NCBI GenBank assembly: GCA_030674155.1
Contig: CM060334.1
Location: 13,400,915-13,453,414 of the forward strand
Source: Stramonita haemastoma
Lineage: Eukaryota > Mollusca > Gastropoda > Neogastropoda > Muricidae
DNA length: 52,500 bases
Direction of reading: 5' to 3'
A program made the translations under genes and the position numbers. The stretch's first letter is position 1; every line of letters begins with the position of its first letter. The notes beneath the pieces are model-generated. The model did no database searches, was not told the DNA's origin, and saw nothing but the letters and a program-made list of their open reading frames with translations. Shown one piece after another: positions 22,335-33,216 of this stretch.

Positions 22335-22640
22335 GTGGGGGGTAGCTCAGTGGTCAGAACACTCCTGCTTTCCCCAAGTCAAATTAAGCAGCGTCGAGCG
22401 TGGTTACATGTACCAAGTGGATGGGTGACAGTTTTCGCGCGCCTTGGCTTCAGCACAGTTCCCCACCAGCTGTGAATGGGTACCTGCCTCTTTAGGGTCA
22501 GGGAAGGTAAAAAGCAGCGAGAGAGAGGAGATGGGTGCCATCCTCAATAACGCTGGCCCATGGAGAAGCTGAGGTCTCTGATGCCTCGCTCCGGTACGGC
22601 CACATAGCTAAAGGAACACCCTTTACCGTTACTATTTGAA
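22335..22640 (+). mobile_element. Chimeric tRNA/5S-rRNA SINE, second copy
   Basis: Starts with 'ggtagctcagtggtcagaac' (tRNA D-arm and A box). It continues with 'aaattaagcagcgtcgagcg' and 'aagtggatgggtgaca', even closer to 5S rRNA (AAGTTAAGCAGCGTCGGGC then TTGGATGGGTGAC). The body matches the copy at 18845: 'gggtcagggaaggtaaaaag', 'gagaagctgaggtctctgat'. Finding the same joint in two copies shows the chimera existed before transposition. Confidence 0.85.
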
Positions 22641-22724
22641 AGTGTTTTTTTTGGAACAAGTTACATCATGAGTTCGGCGCGGGTAAGGCACGACAGATAA
22701 TAACTGTTAAACTTGCCTTGAACG

Positions 22725-22970
22725 TACGCTACAGCCGAATGTTTCAGACCATTTGACTTCAATCCCCTGGGTCATGGAAGTCATGGGTTTGAATCTCGGC
22801 CGCAGGGTGGGATGAAATAAGGGTGGGGGAGGGGGGAGGGTTACGTCCTCCAGTCAACCTTTAAGTCAGGCCTTACATTACCTTCATTCCTTTTTCGTGT
22901 ATATATACACATGAAAAGATCACATGTGGACGTTAAAGATCCCGCCATTCATTTAAGTGCTGGGTGTTGT
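22725..22970 (+). mobile_element. tRNA-derived SINE (family D)
   Basis: The B box is 'catgggtttgaatctcggcc', followed by 'aacctttaagtcaggcctta', 'cctttttcgtgtatatatac' and 'ggacgttaaagatcccgcc'. The same ordered words occur on the minus strand at 31640-31945. This copy lacks tail B and ends in a T-rich run. The tRNA head is eroded. Confidence 0.75.
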
Positions 22971-23255
22971 TTTTTTTTGTTTGAAACACGAACATAGTAT
23001 ACAACCTGTACAATGAAAGTGGACTGCTCTGAAGTTGGCATGGTGTCGGCTGAGGCCAGCAGACAGATCTTCTGCAGAATGACAGTTCATATAGGGGATC
23101 CGGCCACTCTGCACTGCATTCCGCCTGGTCAGAGAACGCAGAGAAGAGAAGCCCACTTTCTTTCTTAATGATTTAGTCCTGGTGATTCGCTGATGGTCAC
23201 ACAATAATCTTTTTTTCTGCCCCATCCCCTCCCTCTTTCTTACGCATACACACAC
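22971..23255 (-). other. Open stretch of unknown origin
   Basis: An open frame of 100 codons on the minus strand, ordinary in composition over about 23000-23210. I do not recognise the protein and see no splice sites that define an exon. A T run at 22972-22981 on the forward strand would be an A tail on this strand, so a retroposed fragment is one possibility. Confidence 0.25.
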
Positions 23256-23306
23256 TATTTTGTAGGTATGTTTTGTGCGCTTACACGCTTTCTAGTTCTG
23301 TAGTCA

Positions 23307-23372
23307 TGTAAGAAAGCACATGATTGCTTATTCCATTATCCTCGATATAAAAGAATAAATAAATAATTTGGA
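23307..23372 (+). mobile_element. SINE tail A fragment
   Basis: 'gtaagaaagcacatgattgc', then 'ttattccattatcctcgata' and (aaat)n are the last 65 bp of SINE family 1 with tail A. Severe 5' truncation is normal for LINE-machinery insertions. Confidence 0.85.
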
Positions 23373-23442
23373 ATATTTTTTTTCTAATTGTTAGTATTGC
23401 TGTTGTCCAGTCCCTCTGCTTCGATAAATAATTTGGTGTGTG

Positions 23443-23569
23443 TTTTGTATGTTGTGTGTGTGGGCGCGCGCGAGTGTGAGTGTGTGTCTATGTGCGCGCG
23501 CGTCTGCTTGCATGTGTGTGTATGTATGTATACGTATGTGTTTACGTTGTGTGTGTGTGTGTGTGTGGT

Positions 23570-23604
<35 letters not shown>
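23443..23604. repeat. GT-rich alternating tract
   Basis: TG repeats with (GC) interruptions (gcgcgcgcg at about 23464 and 23493) pass into (GT)n at 23549-23604. Confidence 0.93.
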
Positions 23605-23607
<3 letters not shown>

Positions 23608-24057
23608 GACCTTGTTGGGCTTTTATTTTAATTTTAATTTATTATTTGATTTGGGGACGGAGAGAGGGGGAGTGCATAAGGCAGATGGGTTTTTAGCTTC
23701 TTGCTGCGTATGTGGGAGAAGGAGGATTGGAGATGGGGATAAGAGAAGGGGGTGGGGCGTTTGTTGGAACTTGCTTTACTCGGCATCAGTGTAACAATTT
23801 CTATAAAAAAAGTGTCTGTTTAGTATCTTGGATGCGAGTCATAGAGAGATAGTGTAGATATATTTCATAGCTTTACTATTTAAGATAAAACATATATAGG
23901 TATTTAAATATATTTCATAGCTTTACTATTTAAGGATAAAACAATGTTAAGTCGAATGTGTTCATGTTAATGCTCATTGTCTCTTATGCGTTTTCTGTTA
24001 AGTCGACTGTGTTCATGTTTAATGTTTGTTTTTTCTTTGTGCTTGAAGATATACTGT
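23605..24057. other. Unique sequence with a short duplication
   Basis: A ~35-bp segment ('atatatttcatagctttact') is present at 23857 and 23907. 'gttaagtcga.tgtgttcatgtt' also occurs twice (23945, 23998). No gene is visible. Confidence 0.6.
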
Positions 24058-27000
24058 TTCATGGGACACTTAGAGACACCACTACGTCATAGGACACTGA
24101 GACACACTACGGCTTAGAACACTTAGAGACACACTACGTCATAGGATACTTAGAGACACACTACGTCAAAGGACACTTAGAGACACACTACGTCATAGGA
24201 CACTTAGAGACACACTACGTCATAGGACACTTAGAGACACACTACGTCATAGGATACTTAGAGACACGCTACGTCATTGAACACTTGGAGACACACCACT
24301 GTATATGACTCTAAGAGACATAATACATCATACAACATTTAGACATACAGTTTCATAAGACATTTAGAGAAACACTACTTCATAGGACACAGAGATACAC
24401 TATGTCATAAGACACTTGGAGACACACTTAGAGACACAATACGTCATACGACACTTAGAGACACACTTAGAGACACAATACGTCATACGACACTTAGACA
24501 TACACTGTTTCATAGGATATTTAGCGACGCAGTACGTCATAGGACACAGAGATACACTAGTCATAGGACACATAGAGACACACTACTACATATGACACAT
24601 TATATATACATTACGTCATAGGACACTTAGAAAACACTACGTCATAGGACACTTACAGATACACTACTACATATAACACTTCGAGATACACTACGTCACA
24701 TGATACTTCGAGACACACTCCGTCATATGACAGAGATGCACTACGCCATAGGACACTTAAAGACACACTATGCCATAGGACATTTAGAGATACTCTACTA
24801 CATAGACACATAGACATACACTACGTCATAGGACACATAGATATACACTACGTTATAGGACACTTAGAGACAAACTCCGTCACAGTACACTTATAGACAT
24901 TACGTCATAGGACACTTAGAAACACTATACTAACATAGGACACATAGAGACACATTACATCATAGTACACATACAAAGACATTTCTACATAGGACACAAA
25001 GATACACTACGTCATAGGACATTTAGAGACACGCTACGTCATAGGACACTTAGAGATACAGTACGTAATAGGACACATAGAAACACACTACTACATAGGA
25101 AACATATAGACACACTACTACATATGGAGACACAATACTACATAGGAGTCATAGGACACTTAGAGACGCACTACTACATAGGGCACTTAGAAATACACTA
25201 GCATAGGACACTTAGAGATACACTATATAGGACACTTAGAGATACACTACGTCATAGACACAGAGATACACTGTTTATAGACACTTAAGATACGTCATAG
25301 ACACAGACACTACGAGACACAATTGTTTATAGGACACTTAGAGACACACATACGTCATAGGACACTTAGAGATACACTACGTCATAGGACACAACATACT
25401 ACATAGGACACTTAAGACACACTACGTCATAGGACATATAAGAGACACACTACTACATAGGACACATAAGATACACTACTACATAGGACACTTACAGATG
25501 CACTACGTCATAGACACTTAAACACACTCGTCATAGGACACAGAACACTACGTTCCATAGGACACTTAGAGAACACTACGTCATAGGACACTTAGAGACA
25601 CACTACGTCATAGGACACTTAGAGACACACTCGTCATAGGACACAGAGAACAATACGTACATAGACACTAGAGACACATACGTACATAGGACACTAGAGA
25701 CACACTACGTCATAGGACACATAGAGACACACTACTACATAGGACACAGAGATACACTACGGCATTGGACACTTAGAGACATGCTACGTCATAGAACTTA
25801 GAGATACACTACGTCATAGGACACATAAAAACACACTACTAAATAGGACACATATAGACACAATACACACATATCATAGGATACTTAGAGATACACTACT
25901 ACATACACTAGGTCACGACATACACATAGGTCATAGGACACTTAAGATACACACCACGTCATAGGACACTAAGAGATTATTATGTCATAGGACACGTAGA
26001 GATACACTTTGTCGTAGGACACTTAGAGACACAATACGTCATAGGACACAGAGATAACACTGTTTCAAATGACAGAGATACACTACGTCATAGGACATTA
26101 GAGATACACTACTACAGAGGACAGAGATGCACTGCGTCATAGACACAGAGATACACTGTTTTATAGGACACTAGAGATACACTACGTCACATGATACTTA
26201 ATGACACTGTTTCATAGGACACTTAGAGATACACTACGTCATAGGACACTTATGATACACATACAACATAGGACTCTTAGAGACACAATGCTACTTAGGA
26301 CACATAGAGACTACGTCAAGAACACTTAGAGACACTCTACGTCATAGGACATTTAGAGATACATTACTACATAGGACACATAGATGCACTACATCATAGG
26401 ACACATAGACGCACTACTACATAGGCACTTAAAGATGTACTACTACATAGGACACATAGAGATACCCACGCCATAGGACAGAGAACGCATACTACATAGG
26501 ACAATTAGAGACACTACGTCATAGGACACAGAGAACGCACTACTTCAAAGGACACTTAGACACAATCCGTTATAGGACACAGAAATACACACTGTTTCAT
26601 TGGACACTTAGAGATACACCACGTGATATGACACTTGAGAGATACACCACGTGATAGGAACGAAGAGATACACCACGTGATAGGACACTTGAGAGATACA
26701 CCACGTCATAGGACACTGAGAGATACACCACGTCGTAGGACACTTGAGAGATACACCACGTCGTAGGACACTTGAAGATACACCACGATCGTAGGACACT
26801 TGAGAGATACACACGTCATAGGACACTTAGAGATACACCACTCATAGGACACTTAGAGATACACCACGTCATAGGACACTTAGAGATACACCACGTCATA
26901 GGACACTTAGAGATAACACACCACGTCATAGGACACTTAGAGATACACCACGTCATAGGACACTTAGAGATACACACCCGTCAGAGGACACTTGAGAGAT

Positions 27001-27110
27001 ACACCACGTCATAGGACACTTAGAGATACACCACGACAGAGGACATAATACATATAGGACACTTAGAGATACACCACGACAGAGGACATAATACATAGGA
27101 CACTTGAAAT
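24058..27110. repeat. 27-bp minisatellite, ~110 units
   Basis: The unit runs 'cataggacacttagagac' then 'acactacgt' (27 bp). Over 3 kb it shows frequent one-base losses and substitutions. Common variants are 'gagatacac' for 'gagacacac', 'tactacat' for 'tacgtcat' and, at 26610-27020, 'ccacgt.at' in place of 'ctacgtcat'. The last third is more homogeneous. No open frame persists. Confidence 0.97.
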
Positions 27111-27144
27111 ACATTAATTGCACAAAGGAATACTTATGCATGCA

Positions 27145-27470
27145 TAGACTCTTTGATGAGTTGTTTCATTTGGGTATTTTTGTAGATCTAGTAGATGTAG
27201 CTGTTGCTGTCCTCCCACCCCCCCCCCCCCCCCTTTTTTTATTTCAATGTTATGATTCCATCCTTCCGCTTCCATCCTTCCGCTTCCATCCTTCCGCTTC
27301 CATCCTTCCGCTTCCATCCTTCCGCATTCAGAGTGCAAGTTGAAGTTGCATAGACTCTTTGATGAGTTGTTTCGTTGGTTTTTTTTGTAGATCTAGTAGA
27401 TGTAGCTGTCCTCCCCCCCCTTTTTTTTGAATATTATGATTCCATCCTTCCGAATTTAGAGTACGTAAGT
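27145..27470 (+). repeat. Duplicated block with 14-bp tandem repeat
   Basis: 'agactctttgatgagttgtt' followed by 'tgtagatctagtagatgtag' occurs at 27146-27201 and again at 27351-27404, each followed by a C/T homopolymer run and 'atgattccatccttccg'. In the first copy 'cttccatccttccg' is repeated about five times (27256-27325). A (TAAG)n run follows at 27463-27483. Confidence 0.9.
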
Positions 27471-27699
27471 AAGTAAGTAAGTAGGTGAAGAAATAGTCGA
27501 GTAAAACGAAAAAGATGAATATCAGAGTAGCTCCTTTCATACACACAATGAAACCCAGTTCAACAACATGATTGTATTCACTTCAATGCTTTTTATTGGA
27601 TATCATTCTGAGACGCCAAGAAACATGTACCTTGTAATGTGTGAAAAAAAAAAAGGATTAAAAAGTTTCTAATTTGTCATGTTTGCGAGGTGTGCTTTA

Positions 27700-28760
27700 T
27701 TATTTACCAAGTGAAAATTACAAAGTCTGTGAAAAGCATTTTGCCTTGGTATCCCCCTCTACTATATCCTAAGTTGAAGTTATACCTACTGCTAGATCAC
27801 CCCCCCTCCCCTCCCCCCCCCCCCCCCCCCCCGGTATATCCTATAGTTATACCTGCTGCTAGATACCCCCCTCCCTCCCCCCTTGGTATATCCTAAGTTA
27901 AAGTTATACCTACTACTAGATACCCCCCCCCCCCCCCCCTGGTATATCCTAAGTATAAGTTATACCTACATACTGAAGATACCCCCCCCCCCTGGTATAT
28001 CCTAAGTTAAAGTTATACCTACTGCTAGATACCCCCCCCCCCCTGGTATATCCTGAATTGAAGTTATACCTACTGCTAGATACCACCCCCCCCCCCCCCC
28101 CCCTGCTATATCCCAAGTTGAATTCAACCTACGATTACTGCTAGATACTGTCCCCCCCCTCCCCCCTCCTAAGTTGAATTCAACCTACAATTACTGCTAG
28201 ATACCCCCACCTCTCCCCTGCTATATCCCAAGTTGAATTCAACCTACGATTACTGCTAGTATACTGTCCCCCCCCCCCCCTAAGTTGAATTCAACCTACG
28301 ATTACTGCTAGATACCCCCTACCCTGCGTTGATTTTTTACCTATAGGATAGGAAACAAATACTTGTGGCAACGCGCTCTCCCCGGGGAGACCAGCCCGAG
28401 AATTCTGCAGAGAAATCTGCTGTGACATAAAGTGGCACAAAATACAAATACGTTTACGCGCTAGATACCCCCCCTCCCTGCCATATAGCTAAGTAAAATT
28501 TAACCTGCGTTACGTGCTAGATTCCCCCCTCCCCCCCTGCTATACCCTAAGTTGAATTTAACCTACGATTACATCCCCCCTCCCTTGCTATATCCTAAGT
28601 TGAGTTGTTACCTACGTGCTAGATACCCTCCTCTCTTCCCTGCTATATCCTAAGTATAAATTATATCCTAAGTATACCCTAAGTATTAATATAAGAAAAA
28701 TTAATCTTGACATGATGCTTTTCACAGACTTCGTAAATATCACTTTCTCTACTAACAACA
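27700..28760. mobile_element. Tandem poly-C array bounded by inverted repeats
   Basis: The core (27743-28700) has about 13 copies of a ~60-75-bp unit with 'tatatcctaagttgaagtta', 'cctactgctagata' and a C run of 7-22 bases. Later copies carry 'gaattcaacctacgattact'. The ends are inverted: 27709-27742 (caaagtctgtgaaaagcat) against 28709-28750 (atgcttttcacagacttcg). This organisation, tandem core inside terminal inverted repeats, suggests a non-autonomous DNA element. A family C repeat is inserted at 28358-28460. No transposase is visible. Confidence 0.7.
28358..28460 (+). mobile_element. Family C repeat tail, inserted in the tandem array
   Basis: 'acttgtggcaacgcgctctc' runs to 'cagagaaatctgctgtgaca' and an A-rich end. 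The inverse of this order is at 31325-31428. It interrupts one unit of the surrounding array, so it is younger than the array. Confidence 0.7.
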
Positions 28761-28908
28761 CAAAATTGTCCCACTAGTTCCCCCCCCCCCCCCCCTCTCT
28801 CTCTCCCTGCTATTTCTCTGCTATTTCTCTATCTGAATTGACAACAAGTGTCAGTCAATTCAGATAGCGAAATAGCAGGAAGTCTCCTGCTAGTGGGACA
28901 GTTTTGTT
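28758..28908. repeat. Nested hairpin / inverted repeat
   Basis: The outer arms are 'caaaattgtcccactag' (28761) and its inverse 'ctagtgggacagttttg' (28890). The inner arms are 'tctatctgaattgac' and 'gtcaattcagataga-like' around 28830-28870, extending to 'ctgctatttc/gaaatagcag'. A C run and CT repeat lie between the outer and inner left arms. Confidence 0.85.
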
Positions 28909-29015
28909 TACATTAAGTAAACAATACTCACGTAGAAGGTAAAAACGAAGTGGAAAAAATTCTAAGTCGAAAAAATCCAAGTCGAAAAACTGGTGTACAG
29001 TGAAGAATCTCCCTA

Positions 29016-29046
<31 letters not shown>
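29016..29046. repeat. (TA)n microsatellite
   Basis: Short TA tract. Confidence 0.9.
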
Positions 29047-29147
29047 GAAAAAGCCTCCACCCACCCCTCCTGCCCTTACGTTTCAACACGGGTTGGACGC
29101 AAAAAGCCCCACCCCCCTCCCACGGTAGGTGCCTTATATTGAGGTCC

Positions 29148-29440
29148 TGTTAGGCAGAGCTGAAGACAGCTCACTTCACTGTCAACCAATGGGAATACAG
29201 CTGAGCGACGTGTACCCAACTTGCACGCTTTTCACGGACTTCCCGTTTTTCATGGGCCTTGTAACTGTCACGTGCCCCCCACCGTGCTGGTGGGGCACGT
29301 GACAGTTACAAGGTCCATGAAAAAAACGAAAAAAAAAACCCGAAGACCATGAAAATCGTGCAAGTTGAGTATACGTCGCTCAGCTGTATTCCCATTGATT
29401 GACAAGTGAAGGGAGCTGTCTCCAGCTGACTCTACCAACA
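29148..29440. mobile_element. ~290-bp foldback element
   Basis: The two halves are near-complete inverse copies. 'caatgggaatacagctgagc' (29185-29205) faces 'gctcagctgtattcccattg' (29378-29397). The centre is 'ggcacgtgacagttacaag' and its inverse around 'ccaccgtgctggtgg'. Arms are about 140 bp with roughly 85% matching by eye. It has no coding capacity. It could be a MITE or an inverted duplication. I could not define target duplications. Confidence 0.85.
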
Positions 29441-30235
29441 CATAACACACAACAAACAAGAAAACAAACACACAACAAACAAGATAACAAACCTTTCTAG
29501 GGCCTTCGGATCAATCCTGCGAAAAGAACAGAACAAGAAAAAAAACCGAACACTCTCTTAAAAAAAAACCCTACTACAAATGCCATTTCCCATCTACTAC
29601 GACACCAGAACTGAAAGAAACTACCAGAAGCTCTGAGAACACTGTTATCTTCCTAAAGTACATCATGAAACTTTTTTTTCAGGCGCAGCTACCAACTTCT
29701 GAACATGGTGAAAAAGCAAACTACCAGGACTACCAAATAACACCACAGCCGTTGGGAATATTTCACTAGGAACAGCACAACAAAACACCACTTCCACCAC
29801 AGCTAATAGGAATAATGCCTCTAGAACTACTACCAGAAATGAGACGCAAATGTCAGAACTATTGCAATATTCTTAAAATAGCTGACAGGAACATTTTTTT
29901 TATGATATCTGCCACAACTGCCACAGAGACTAACCAACGACAAATACCATGTCCACCCAGCAAGAAGAGAAATGCCGTTGTCTTTACTTAGCAGCAGACA
30001 GTTCCTAAACATTAGTTTCCTCATTAAAAAAATAAAAGACAGAAATATAATCCCTTGATTCAGCTCAAAGTAAACTCGCAACACAATCTTACCAGCAAAA
30101 GCTGACCGAAATACTTAAACTTGAAATAGGCTGTAAGAAGAAAACTGAAAACTGCCTACTAGTGTTCCTTTCCCAACAAACAGACTCAAATACACGGTAA
30201 TCGTTCTACTATATCAGCCAGGATAATCTCTAACA
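29441..30235. other. A/C-rich degenerate sequence, no gene
   Basis: Loosely repeated words ('gaactacta', 'ccagaa', 'ggaac') occur at irregular ~30-bp spacing, possibly a decayed minisatellite. Similar words recur at 30720-31050 and 32470-32790. No coding signal is visible. Confidence 0.4.
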
Positions 30236-30237
30236 TA

Positions 30238-30661
30238 TGTGACGCTCCACCACATAATGAGACGGAGTGCACATGAGGTCAATTTTTAGTTATTGACATG
30301 TTATTAATGTGCAATAAATTTGCTATCAAATACAAAAAACAGATTGAAAATCGGACAATTCTGTGCAACATTATTACAAATTGAAATGATAGACTGCAGG
30401 ATGTGACAAAATGAGAAACGGGCAAGTTTATTTTAGTAACAGGTTGTCAGAATGAGTGCTTTGGTATTTTCAAAACACATTTAAAAGCAAAAGGAATAAA
30501 AATTATACCTTGATATTTCATTATAAGATAAATAAACAGATCTAGTTTAATAATCAATCAAAATCACAAAATTGACAACTTGACCCCCGCCTGCCTTTAA
30601 AGGCTCCTAGCGCAAAATTGGGTAATGTGCTAAGCGACTCATTTCGTGGTGGAGCGTCACA
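30238..30661. mobile_element. MITE with TA target duplication
   Basis: The ends are 'tgtgacgctccaccac' (30238) and its exact inverse 'gtggtggagcgtcaca' (ending 30661). Similarity extends inward over about 35 bp (cataatgagacggagtgcac / gtgctaagcgactcatttcg). The dinucleotide TA flanks both sides (30236-30237 and 30662-30663), the hallmark of Tc1/mariner-group insertion. The 424-bp interior is AT-rich with no open frame, so mobilisation would need a transposase from elsewhere. Confidence 0.88.
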
Positions 30662-31055
30662 TATTGCTCCCAAATGCCACCTTTATAGCACAGCAGATGG
30701 AACTCTTTTTTTCCACTGCTAGAAGTACCCCTCGACAGAAGTATTGTTTTAACGTGAAGAAAACACTATTTCCTCAACACACCCGATATCGATACCACCA
30801 ACACTATTTTCCCTTAATTAGCTGATAAGGATGCTTCTTTATCGACTGTCAGAACTATCATCCACTTAACACGACTGTATGAAAGCTTCTCAATAGACTT
30901 CCTGAAATATCTCCGGTTCCAGCAGCTACACAGAACTTATCAACAAGATATAGATGGCGGCAGAGATTGAAGCATTTGGACAGGAGGGAACGAAATCACA
31001 CAACTGACGTATGCGGAAGAAACTACCCTCAACCAGACTACAAAGACAGTAATAT

Positions 31056-31250
31056 AATTATGCCCCTCCGCCACAAAATGAGCCGTACTGCACCTGATAT
31101 GCTTTTCGGCTAGGATCCATTTTTAGTAGGCGAGGGTCAGGTTATTGATTCTGAGACTTCGAATCATTGTACAATCGAAAATTGTTCTGCATAGTGCTAA
31201 AAATATCAAGTCGCAAGTTTGTTTTGTTTTGCTTTACAAACACGTTTGAA
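31056..31250. mobile_element. Partial relative of the 30238 MITE
   Basis: 'cccctccgccacaaaatgag' followed by 'ccgtactgcacctga' parallels the MITE's first 40 bp. 'atttttagtaggcgagggtcaggttattgattctg' keeps the order of the following segment. No matching right end was found, so it is a truncated copy. Confidence 0.6.
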
Positions 31251-31324
31251 ACACCCAAGCCTTCGCCTATACGGTGTGAAATTTGTCCGAATATCACTTT
31301 ATTTTGTTTATTTTATGTTATTTG

Positions 31325-31428
31325 ATTTTATACCACTTTATGTCATAGCAGATTTCTCTGCGTGAAATTCGGGATGCTCTCCCTGGGGAGAGTGCGTCGC
31401 CACAAGTGCAGCGCCTACCCTTTTTTTT
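31325..31428 (-). mobile_element. Family C repeat tail, minus strand
   Basis: 'gcagatttctctgcgtgaaa' and 'gctctccctggggagagtgc' are the inverse of the 28358-28460 copy. The 'ctctccctggggagag' portion is itself a hairpin. Confidence 0.72.
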
Positions 31429-31431
31429 TTC

Positions 31432-31625
31432 TCAGGGATGGTGTCTAAACACGACACCTGTGTGCATGCTGTTTTTTGTTTTTGTTTTTTTTTTGTCATC
31501 CGCTCCTACCGGCACACGATGGCCTGCTCTTACGAAAGGCGAAACGGGGTTTTAACGTGTGCGCAAGATGTTCTGCGTTCGTTCGCACACGGGGCCTCAG
31601 TTTATTGTCTCCTCCGAATGACTTT
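31432..31625 (-). mobile_element. SINE family 1 fragment with tail B piece, minus strand
   Basis: The tail B piece 'gatggtgtctaaacacgaca' is followed by 'ctaccggcacacgatggcct', 'tacgaaaggcgaaacggggt' and 'ttcgcacacggggcctcagt'. The tRNA head is missing; the copy ends where the family D SINE begins. Confidence 0.8.
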
Positions 31626-31639
31626 GACGACTCTTTTTG

Positions 31640-31945
31640 CCGGCCATGAAGGTGGCCGCGTTCAACCTTCGGGGATATATTCTAGGTATGTTCGGGTTTC
31701 CGTACCCCACCAAACACTGACATGAATTTTAGGATCTTTGACGTGCGTATTTGATCTTCTGCATGGGTATATGCACAAAGGGAATTAAGGCACTGGTAGG
31801 TCTGAACTTAAAAGTTGACCCTGGAGATCTTAAAAATCCCCACCCTTAATTCACCAAACACCGCCGCCAAGATTCAAACCCACGACTTCACATGGACCCA
31901 CAGGATTGAAATCCACCACTTTTAAGCGACTCGGCTACAGGGTCC
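31640..31945 (-). mobile_element. tRNA-derived SINE family D with tail B, minus strand
   Basis: On the minus strand the head gives the B box 'tgggtttgaatcttggcg', followed by the body 'aagggtggggatttttaaga', 'gcagaagatcaaatacgcac' and 'gtcaaagatcctaaaattca'. The end near 31645-31680 resembles tail B ('ccgaaggttgaacgcggcca'). It is more complete than the plus-strand copy at 22725. Confidence 0.78.
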
Positions 31946-32500
31946 GTCTACGATTTGAATTTGTGATGACTTTTCGAAGTATTATCGGATTTTAATGTCT
32001 TTGTTGATTTGAATAGCATTTTAGCGCTTGTTGACCATAAAAAATGGACCTTAGGTGCAGCGCGACTCGTGAGTGTGGGAGAAGGTCACATTGTGCAAAA
32101 TCACAGACAAAGCAGAGAGAAAGGACAGAGCTGCAGGCCTTAGACTCAGACGCCAAGAAGACTGAGATCATAAACAATAGCAGACCCACTGACCGAAACA
32201 CACGAAGCTGAGGGAGAACCCTTCCATCTTCAGCATCAACAATTTAACCATTCCAGTCACACAAATCAGCCCATGACTTATGTACTCCAACACTTAGGCC
32301 AGAAATGCTCAATCCAAAACAATGATTGCTTAATTATCTTCCCACCAATTAGAAAATCAATTTTAGGAACCGAGCCTAAACTTATGACCTGCAACAAACA
32401 CGACTTAGGCCCGCTCTTTTACTTGGACGCGAGGGACGGACTCTTAAAAGCTGCAGATAGCTCCTAAAGACATTATGCTTTTTCTAGCTGCCAGAACTAC
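31946..32500. other. No gene recognised
   Basis: Ordinary AT-rich sequence without identifiable repeats or coding features. Confidence 0.5.
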
Positions 32501-32503
32501 CAT

Positions 32504-32506
<3 letters not shown>

Positions 32507-32568
<62 letters not shown>
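32507..32568. repeat. (GA)n microsatellite
   Basis: About 60 bp of pure GA repeat. Confidence 0.97.
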
Positions 32569-32570
<2 letters not shown>

Positions 32571-32959
32571 GGAGAAGAAAAGCTAAAAGCTGTCTCTGAT
32601 ATGCCAGAAACTCCATACTTTCTAACACCGCCAACAGGAACATCTCTAGCACCTGCCAAGTTAACCTTCCTCCTAACACTGTTAAAACCGAATTCCGGTC
32701 CCTCAAGAACTCTCCCACACACACTTACTTTCCTAACTGAGCTCAAAGGAATACTTCTCTAACAACAACTGCTAGAGATACTAAAGAAACAAAACCTCAA
32801 ATAATAAAACATAAGACAAACATAGCAATACAGAAAAAAAAATCAAACGCCAATACCACGATTGGCACCTACCATTACCCAACATTGAAAGCATTTCAAC
32901 TTGGTCAGCCCGGGGTCCTTTATCGTCTTTCCTAAATGACCACTTGGTCATGGAACCTG

Positions 32960-32968
32960 TGATGATGA

Positions 32969-33010
<42 letters not shown>
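32960..33010. repeat. (GAT)n trinucleotide repeat
   Basis: About 15 GAT units. Confidence 0.96.
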
Positions 33011-33012
<2 letters not shown>

Positions 33013-33216
33013 GTTCCTCACGATTTCCCATCCCTAAGTCCTCCTATGCCTAAAAGCTCCCCTTTCCAAACCTCGAAACATATTCTTACTCCCTCTCGCC
33101 CCCCCCCAAAAAAAAAAAAACAAACAAACACTCCCCTACCTCCCGCACCCCCTCTCCTCCCCCCAATTTCCTCCACAAACTATAAACACACACTTTCCCC
33201 CGAGCTAGATTTCTAG

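Noticed and set aside
22335..22450. A 5S rRNA gene
   Set aside because: Only the middle of 5S is present, joined to a tRNA-like 5' end, and both copies continue into a shared SINE body.
23000..23215. Host exon on the minus strand
   Set aside because: Open and normal in composition, but no recognisable domain and no convincing splice pair; kept only as an unknown open stretch.
24058..27110. CRISPR array
   Set aside because: Units are contiguous 27-bp tandem repeats with no unique spacers, and the genome is animal.
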